Assembly (NCBI GenBank): GCA_001557505.1
Contig: LSAX01000004.1
Coordinates: 1,054,001-1,118,000 of the forward strand
DNA from: Reticulascus tulasneorum
Taxonomy: Eukaryota; Ascomycota; Sordariomycetes; Glomerellales; Reticulascaceae
Direction: 5' to 3'
Length of the DNA: 64,000 bases
Shown piece after piece: positions 59,038-64,000 of the stretch. Numbering within the stretch: the stretch's first letter is position 1; every line of letters starts with the position of its first letter. The notes beneath the pieces were generated by a model. It was not told the DNA's origin. It saw only the letters and a program-made list of their open reading frames with translations, and did not search any database. Made by a program: the position numbers and the translations under genes.

Positions 59038-60645
59038 ATGTCCAGCTCCGATGGGAAGTCTGTTCATGTCGGTGTTCATGAGGAACACACGAAGCCCATG
59101 AATGATGTCGACTTGGCCAAACACGCTGCTGATGAGGAGCACAATCTCACGCTCCGGCAAGCTGTCCGCAAGCACCCCAAGGCTGTGATGTGGTCATTAC
59201 TACTATCCACGTCAATCATTATGGAGGGATATGACATTGTGCTCATCAAGTCCTTCATGGCCCAACCCTCATTCTCGAGAAAGTACGGCAACTACATTGC
59301 CAGCACTGACTCGTACCAAATTTCGGCGTCATGGCAGAGCGGCCTGCAAAACGCCGTCGCTGTTGGGACCATCGTCGGAGCCTTTTCCAACGGCTACTTC
59401 ACGTACAAGTTTGGTTACCGGAAGGTTCTCCTCGCATCGCTCATGGCTATGGTTGCCGTCATCTTCGTGCCCTTCTTCGCCCCCAACGCCCCTGTGCTCC
59501 TTGTGGGCGAGTTCCTCTGCGGCATTCCTTGGGGCGTCTTCGCCACCATGGCCCCGGCCTACGCCTCCGAAGTCTGTCCCCTGGCCTTGCGAGGCTACCT
59601 CGCAGTCTGTGTTCAACTCTTCTGGGGAATTGGCCAACTTATCAGTGCGGGGGTGCAAGCCGGCTTCGTAAACAACAAAACCGAGTGGTCTTATCGCATC
59701 CCCTTCGCTATCCAGTGGGTTTGGCCGATTCCGCTTCTCTTCATCCTCTGGTTTGCCCCTGAATCACCGTGGTACTTTGTCCGTGTCGGCCGGTACGACG
59801 AAGCGGAAAAGAGCGTTATACGTTTGGGCTCGGCTACCAACAGCGTCCACGCCAAGGAGGCGGTTGCTATGATGATCCACACCAACGAGTTGGAGAAGAA
59901 TATTGATCATGGTACATCATACCTAGATTGTTTCCGCGGCGTGGATCGGCGACGCACTGAAATCGCCTGCATGGTCTTTGCCGCCCAGCCATTTTGTGGA
60001 TCAGCCTTGGGCGGCACGCCGACCTACTTCTTCGTTCAGGCCGGACTTCCCACCACCATTTCTTTCCGGATGTCTGTCGGCGGTCTGGGCCTTGGCTGCG
60101 TTGGAACCCTTATCTCGTGGTTTCTATTGTCTGCTTTTGGACGTCGCACCCTGTACCTCTGGGGACTGGGACTCTTAACGGCCACTCTCTGGACTGTGGG
60201 TTTCATCAGTGTCGGCGCTGCAAAATCTGTTGGCGGCAACTATGCGCAAGCCTGTTGTATGCTAGTGTGGCTGTTTGTCTACTACATGACGGTTGGACCT
60301 ATATGTTACGCCATTATCAGCGAGGTTTCGTCGACACGTCTTCGTACCAAGAGTGTTTGCCTCAGTCGAATCGCGTACCACATCGCGCAAATTCTCTGCG
60401 GCAGCATCAACCCTTATATGCTAAACCCGACAGCGGGCAACTGGAAGGGGAAAACGGGCTTCTTCTGGGGTGGGTGCGCGCTTCTGTTTTTCATCTGGAC
60501 TTGGTTCCGCCTTCCTGAGACAAAGGACAAGACGTTTGAGGAGCTGGATATCCTGTTCGCGCGAGGCATCAAGGCTCGGGACTTTGGGCTATACACCGTT
60601 GACGCGTATGTGGAAAGTGAAGAGGCTTTGACGAAGACCAAATAA
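59038..60645 (+). CDS. MFS sugar transporter, maltose/alpha-glucoside permease type
   Basis: Plasma-membrane H+ symporter of the MFS sugar porter family, 535 aa, single exon. In-frame codons upstream of 59038 start only with TTG, so I use the ATG (MSSSDGKSVHV). Motifs: LLLSTSIIMEGYDIVLIKSF (MAL-type helix 1), GYRKVLLASLM, PWGVFATMAPAYASEVCPLALRGYL, PESPWYFVRVGRYDEAEKS, GRRTLYLWGLG, GPICYAIISEVSSTRLRTKS and RLPETKDKTFEELDILF. Twelve membrane segments with cytosolic termini are expected. High G+C and C-ending codons in the middle indicate strong expression bias. Specific sugar not predictable. Confidence 0.92.
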   Translation: MSSSDGKSVHVGVHEEHTKPMNDVDLAKHAADEEHNLTLRQAVRKHPKAVMWSLLLSTSIIMEGYDIVLIKSFMAQPSFSRKYGNYIASTDSYQISASWQSGLQNAVAVGTIVGAFSNGYFTYKFGYRKVLLASLMAMVAVIFVPFFAPNAPVLLVGEFLCGIPWGVFATMAPAYASEVCPLALRGYLAVCVQLFWGIGQLISAGVQAGFVNNKTEWSYRIPFAIQWVWPIPLLFILWFAPESPWYFVRVGRYDEAEKSVIRLGSATNSVHAKEAVAMMIHTNELEKNIDHGTSYLDCFRGVDRRRTEIACMVFAAQPFCGSALGGTPTYFFVQAGLPTTISFRMSVGGLGLGCVGTLISWFLLSAFGRRTLYLWGLGLLTATLWTVGFISVGAAKSVGGNYAQACCMLVWLFVYYMTVGPICYAIISEVSSTRLRTKSVCLSRIAYHIAQILCGSINPYMLNPTAGNWKGKTGFFWGGCALLFFIWTWFRLPETKDKTFEELDILFARGIKARDFGLYTVDAYVESEEALTKTK

Positions 60646-61775
60646 GCTAGAGCAGCGTTCACTCCTGTAGGTTAAACGAATGCAAGCAAGGAAGAATACC
60701 ATATCATGTAAGAGTCTTGTTGCAACCACTGATATGTTGGCGCGGGGAGTTCTAATAGTTTAGTTGGCCTCAAAAAGGACATTGGTTTCGGTCCTAGGTG
60801 TTGTGCGAAGAGGGTTTAAAGAAGAATTGAGTATGGAATTTAGCTAGCATTGCACCGCAAGATAGGATCCACGCATCCTTATATAATCATAACTATGGAG
60901 TCCTCTGCTTGAGTAAATGTGCCAGGCAAACCCTTCCTTAGGATGAGCGTGCATGGTGTGCGTCGGCTATGTCCTTGAGCTGCTCAATTGCTGTGCTGGT
61001 GTAATGGGGTTTACCCTTGGCGTCTCATTTCGGCCGTCTAGGTGGTCGCCCTGGGAGTAGGCTGCTGGTCGGGGGCACGTTGTGAGATATCTGAGCCACT
61101 GGATCGGAGCGTGGCAGAGTGGCTGCCAACAGTAATTACACCAGCTCGGTGAGTCATTACGGTCTTACCTGCAAAGACGAACATAGCAGGATTCAGGAAT
61201 TATTGTTTAGCTAACCTTTGGAACCAGGTTACGGATATTCGAAGGGCCTTCGCATTGAGGTTGCCCTCTTGCTCGCGCAGTGGGTCTGACTAGCCGATCA
61301 AGTGTACGCGACCAGTTGTTGCCTGTACATTTGGAGAGCAGAGAAGTGATGCTATTCCTTGATTCCACCTATTGACCTGTCACACGTTCTCATAACACCT
61401 AATCGTCCTGCTGGACATGGTTTCTGGCTGATTTGTTTTCCATAATCCTTTCTAGATATTAAGGCTCCAGGTCATGGCATTTGCAAGAAAGATCATCCAT
61501 TCGTCATCTACATAGCCGAGCATCTTGACTTCCGCGTTGGAGAATAACGCGGTCAATTCGTACACTACGTTTGAGTCCTCCATACAGTTGTAGACTGGTT
61601 CTGAAGATGAAGACGCTTGAATAGGGGGTTTGAAATTAAGTCTTCAGTTAAGAATCTCGCACAAAACGCAATTGTAAATGCGCAAGCTCATAAGGGTTGC
61701 GGGAAAACGGAGTAATTAAAGTGTAGCTCATGTTTATATCCCTGACTATCTTAGATACCATACTCTGTCAGCTTA
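60646..61775. other. Intergenic region, 1.1 kb
   Basis: No reading frame of 60 codons and no repeat noted. Lies between converging 3' ends of the sugar transporter and the secreted Thr-rich protein. Confidence 0.4.
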
Positions 61776-62996
61776 TCAGAGGCGGTAGCAAGGCCCTAAG
61801 CCGAACCCTGATGAACTCGATCCGTCCACTACACCGTTTGTAATCCCCAGCGGGCACTGGGCGTTCTGATTCTGAGGCACGGAGTCAGTGTTGATAAATG
61901 GCTGACAGACTGCTTGACCGTTGCCAGTATTGCTGAAGCTAAAACAGAGTAGATATCTCGGGTCAGCAAACTAGTCTCGTTACGGTTTGGAAGGTTGTAT
62001 GCTGAAATAACGGTTTAAGTCCGACTTACAAAAAGATGGAGCAGTCGGGGATCGAGTAGCACCAAGCGCAGCATAGAGTCCTACTCTCATCGTCAAGAGG
62101 GTATTGAATTGTCTGGCTGTAGGTGCCAAACAATCTCCCTGGAGCACCAAACGTATAAAGTAGGTTACGGGCGACCAGACTAACGCATTGCGGTGGCGCG
62201 GTAACAGTTCGGACGGCCGTCTCAGTGGCCCCGACAGTAGTCACAGTCGCCGTGAGCGTCGTTGTTTCCCCTGTCGTAGTTATGCTGACCGTGGACACAG
62301 TGGTAGGGACGCTGACTGTGACGGGAGAGACGGTCTCGGTCTCGGTTTCGGTAACAGTTGTCAACGGTGCTGCTGCCGTGACTGTCGAAGCCGTTGCCCC
62401 GATGCAGAGACAGGCACTCGAGTACTTGGCGGAACCAGAGCATGCGGATGCATAGGCGGGAATGAGCGAGGGGATTTCCGTCGCTTGCCGTTTGGCCACG
62501 GGTGCAAGGGTCGTCCGCGTAATACTGGTGAAGCTAGTGTAGGTCTGAAGGTTTTATAGAGCAGTCAGTAACAGTTCATTGTTAAATGCACACATAGCCA
62601 AGAAAGAAACAAAGAGAGTGGATTGCCACATACGCGAGATTCAACTTCCGTCGCCGTCACGATGACCAGGCGAGATTCCGTCACGAGAAGATAGACGGTT
62701 GGCGTTTCCGTCACAGTTTCCGTCTCTGTCTCGGTTACCGTACTATAACGAGCACACAACGGTTAGGGAATAGGCTCGACAGTTGTTACTCTGAATCTTG
62801 GGTGGAAAGGAGGCACTCACGAGGTAGCGGGCGTCACCGTCGTCTTCAGGTAAGAGAAGCAGTCATCAAGCCCAAACCTCGTCGCGCGCTGAGTTGCACG
62901 AACGGCGCGAAGGCAGTTATTGGCATTACAGTCCGTTGTGACGGCCAGGGACAAGCCAGAGAGGGCTGCCGCAGCCACGAGAACTGATTTCATCAT
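61776..62996 (-). CDS. Secreted Thr/Val-rich protein with C-terminal Cys domain
   Basis: Four exons, 62821-62996, 62634-62742, 62030-62544 and 61776-61938; 320 aa. Signal peptide MKSVLVAAAALSGLSLA after an initial Met-Met. The mature part begins with a Cys pair (DCNANNCLRAVRATQRATR), then two blocks of the repeat TVTETETETV, one in exon 2 and one in exon 3, within Thr/Val/Ser-rich sequence suited to heavy O-mannosylation. Between them is a second Cys pair (ASACSGSAKYSSACLCIG). The C-terminal domain reads RTLCCAWCYSIPDCSIF, then VCQPF and CPLG, similar to PAN-like folds in fungal wall proteins. No GPI signal. Probably a cell-surface or matrix protein. Confidence 0.75.
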
Positions 62997-63154
62997 TCTG
63001 AGAGATTTTTGCTTTCGTTCAGATACTGCTCGGTGATTCTGACTTCGTCATAGAAGCTGCGGCACTGGCTTCGTATTTATAAACCCGATAACTCTTATCA
63101 TGAACGTGCGGACTGCGTAGTACCCGGAAGACTAATGTAAAACTGGCGCGCCCC

Positions 63155-63199
63155 TTCAGCCCTGCACTGTTCAGCCCTGCATTGTTCAGCCCTGCATTG
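63155..63199. repeat. 15-nt tandem repeat, three copies
   Basis: TTCAGCCCTGCACTG followed by two copies of TTCAGCCCTGCATTG, about 160 bp upstream of the Thr-rich gene start. Confidence 0.85.
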
Positions 63200-63803
63200 T
63201 AACTTAGCTTTACTAGGCGACGATTGTCTGCTGTGGCGTCGAGCCAGAGCATCCAAATCACGCCCTAATTACCATGTTGGGCACTAGTTGACACAACGTA
63301 GCATCCGTACAAAGACAGGGTATCCGTCTAGGATAGCCAACCACCGTGAGACCCTGCTGTGTCTAGGAGCATGCTTGTGTCCCTTGCGACTTCATGGTCT
63401 TTGTCGATTCTTTGCTGAGGACCAGGAGAGACATTCGCATTACTCACGAGCACCAACTATCGTCTTGGCTCCAATTGTTAGGTAGTTAGATGAGTTTTGT
63501 GTTTAAAATAACCCCGGAGTTTCTTATATTTCGCACCATGGCTATTCGTGGCGTTGCCAAGCAAACCAAGCGTGCCGCTAACTACGATGTAGCCAGAAGC
63601 GATGTGACGGCAAATGAGGCACTATTGATTTGGCTATCCTGCTAACAACTCTGAGGTATTCTGTGGAACTTTAGTTCTTCTCTTGTTACGGGCCAGCCGC
63701 CATTGGTCCACTACCATGCTGAAAGCCAAAAACAGAAAATTTGAACTTGAAGTCAGCAGTCGGCTGTGTTTGTATGCAGCCATAAGTAACACGTAGTATT
63801 GTA

Positions 63804-63807
<4 letters not shown>

Positions 63808-63843
<36 letters not shown>
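63808..63843. repeat. (CAG)12 trinucleotide repeat
   Basis: Twelve perfect CAG units; on the reverse strand a Leu-rich frame arises by chance. No surrounding gene supports a coding role. Confidence 0.9.
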
Positions 63844-63844
<1 letters not shown>

Positions 63845-64000
63845 TCAAGACTCATCAAAGAGAAACTGTGGGCGCCTCCATTTGACGCCTAAGCTGCTGG
63901 TTTATAAAACGCCATTAATGGGGTTCACCTGTATTACCTCCATAACGAATTCCAGGACGTGCTGAAATACCAGCCCGCAGGCATACAAGCCTGAAATCCA

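Larger units (their letters stand above)
62997..64000. other. Right-end region without recognised gene
   Basis: One kilobase upstream of the Thr-rich gene. Holds two small repeats described separately. Short frames near 63288-63485 have no motif. A gene may begin beyond the window. Confidence 0.35.

Noticed and set aside
1..64000. Transposons, tRNA and rRNA genes
   Set aside because: No transposase, reverse transcriptase, long terminal repeat, tRNA cloverleaf or rRNA segment could be recognised by eye; a tool-based scan could still find small ones.

Overview
This window looks like filamentous ascomycete (Pezizomycotina) chromosomal DNA, most likely from the Aspergillus/Penicillium/Talaromyces side of the Eurotiomycetes. 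Genes carry many short introns (about 45-75 nt, GTANGT-type donors, CTAAC/CTGAC branch sites). They alternate between strands, and the families are typical of these fungi: Zn2Cys6 and DUF3425 bZIP regulators, NCS1 and MAL-type transporters, DUF3176, a secreted S8 protease. The genus is an inference; no rRNA, mitochondrial or telomeric marker is present. I built the exon models by hand from splice signals, reading phase and family motifs; every join quoted keeps the frame.

The left part (1-13 kb) is housekeeping: the 5' end of TAF5 (reverse, cut by the window edge), divergent MED11, a secreted cysteine-rich protein, the vacuolar M28 membrane protease PFF1, and the branchpoint-bridging splicing factor BBP/Msl5.

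The centre (14.5-32.6 kb) is the most interesting block. It holds an SDR, an alpha/beta hydrolase with His at the nucleophile position, an NCS1 Fur-type permease, a DIM6/NTAB flavin-reductase-like protein, a ToxD/trans-enoyl-reductase-like dehydrogenase, an AtuA-DUF4387 fusion, a Zn2Cys6 regulator, a Gre2-like reductase and an NtaA-like FMN monooxygenase. Import, a two-component flavin monooxygenase, hydrolysis and redox steps plus a local regulator suggest a catabolic cluster, perhaps for a nitrogen heterocycle. The regulator gene needs three non-canonical introns: one AT-AC inside the zinc cluster and two GC-AG.

The right part (33-64 kb) is accessory: a 650-aa protein with uracil-DNA-glycosylase-like motifs, a frameshifted Nudix gene, a bZIP/DUF3425 regulator, a Ure2-like GST with a 20-nt exon, a subtilisin with a 229-nt GC-AG intron, a Gln/Pro-rich protein, a DUF3176 membrane protein with an in-frame TGA, a divergent pair of long helical proteins of unknown function, a MAL-type sugar transporter and a Thr-rich secreted protein. 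No CRISPR, tRNA, rRNA or intact transposon was recognised. Several gene-poor stretches of 1-2.5 kb separate these genes.
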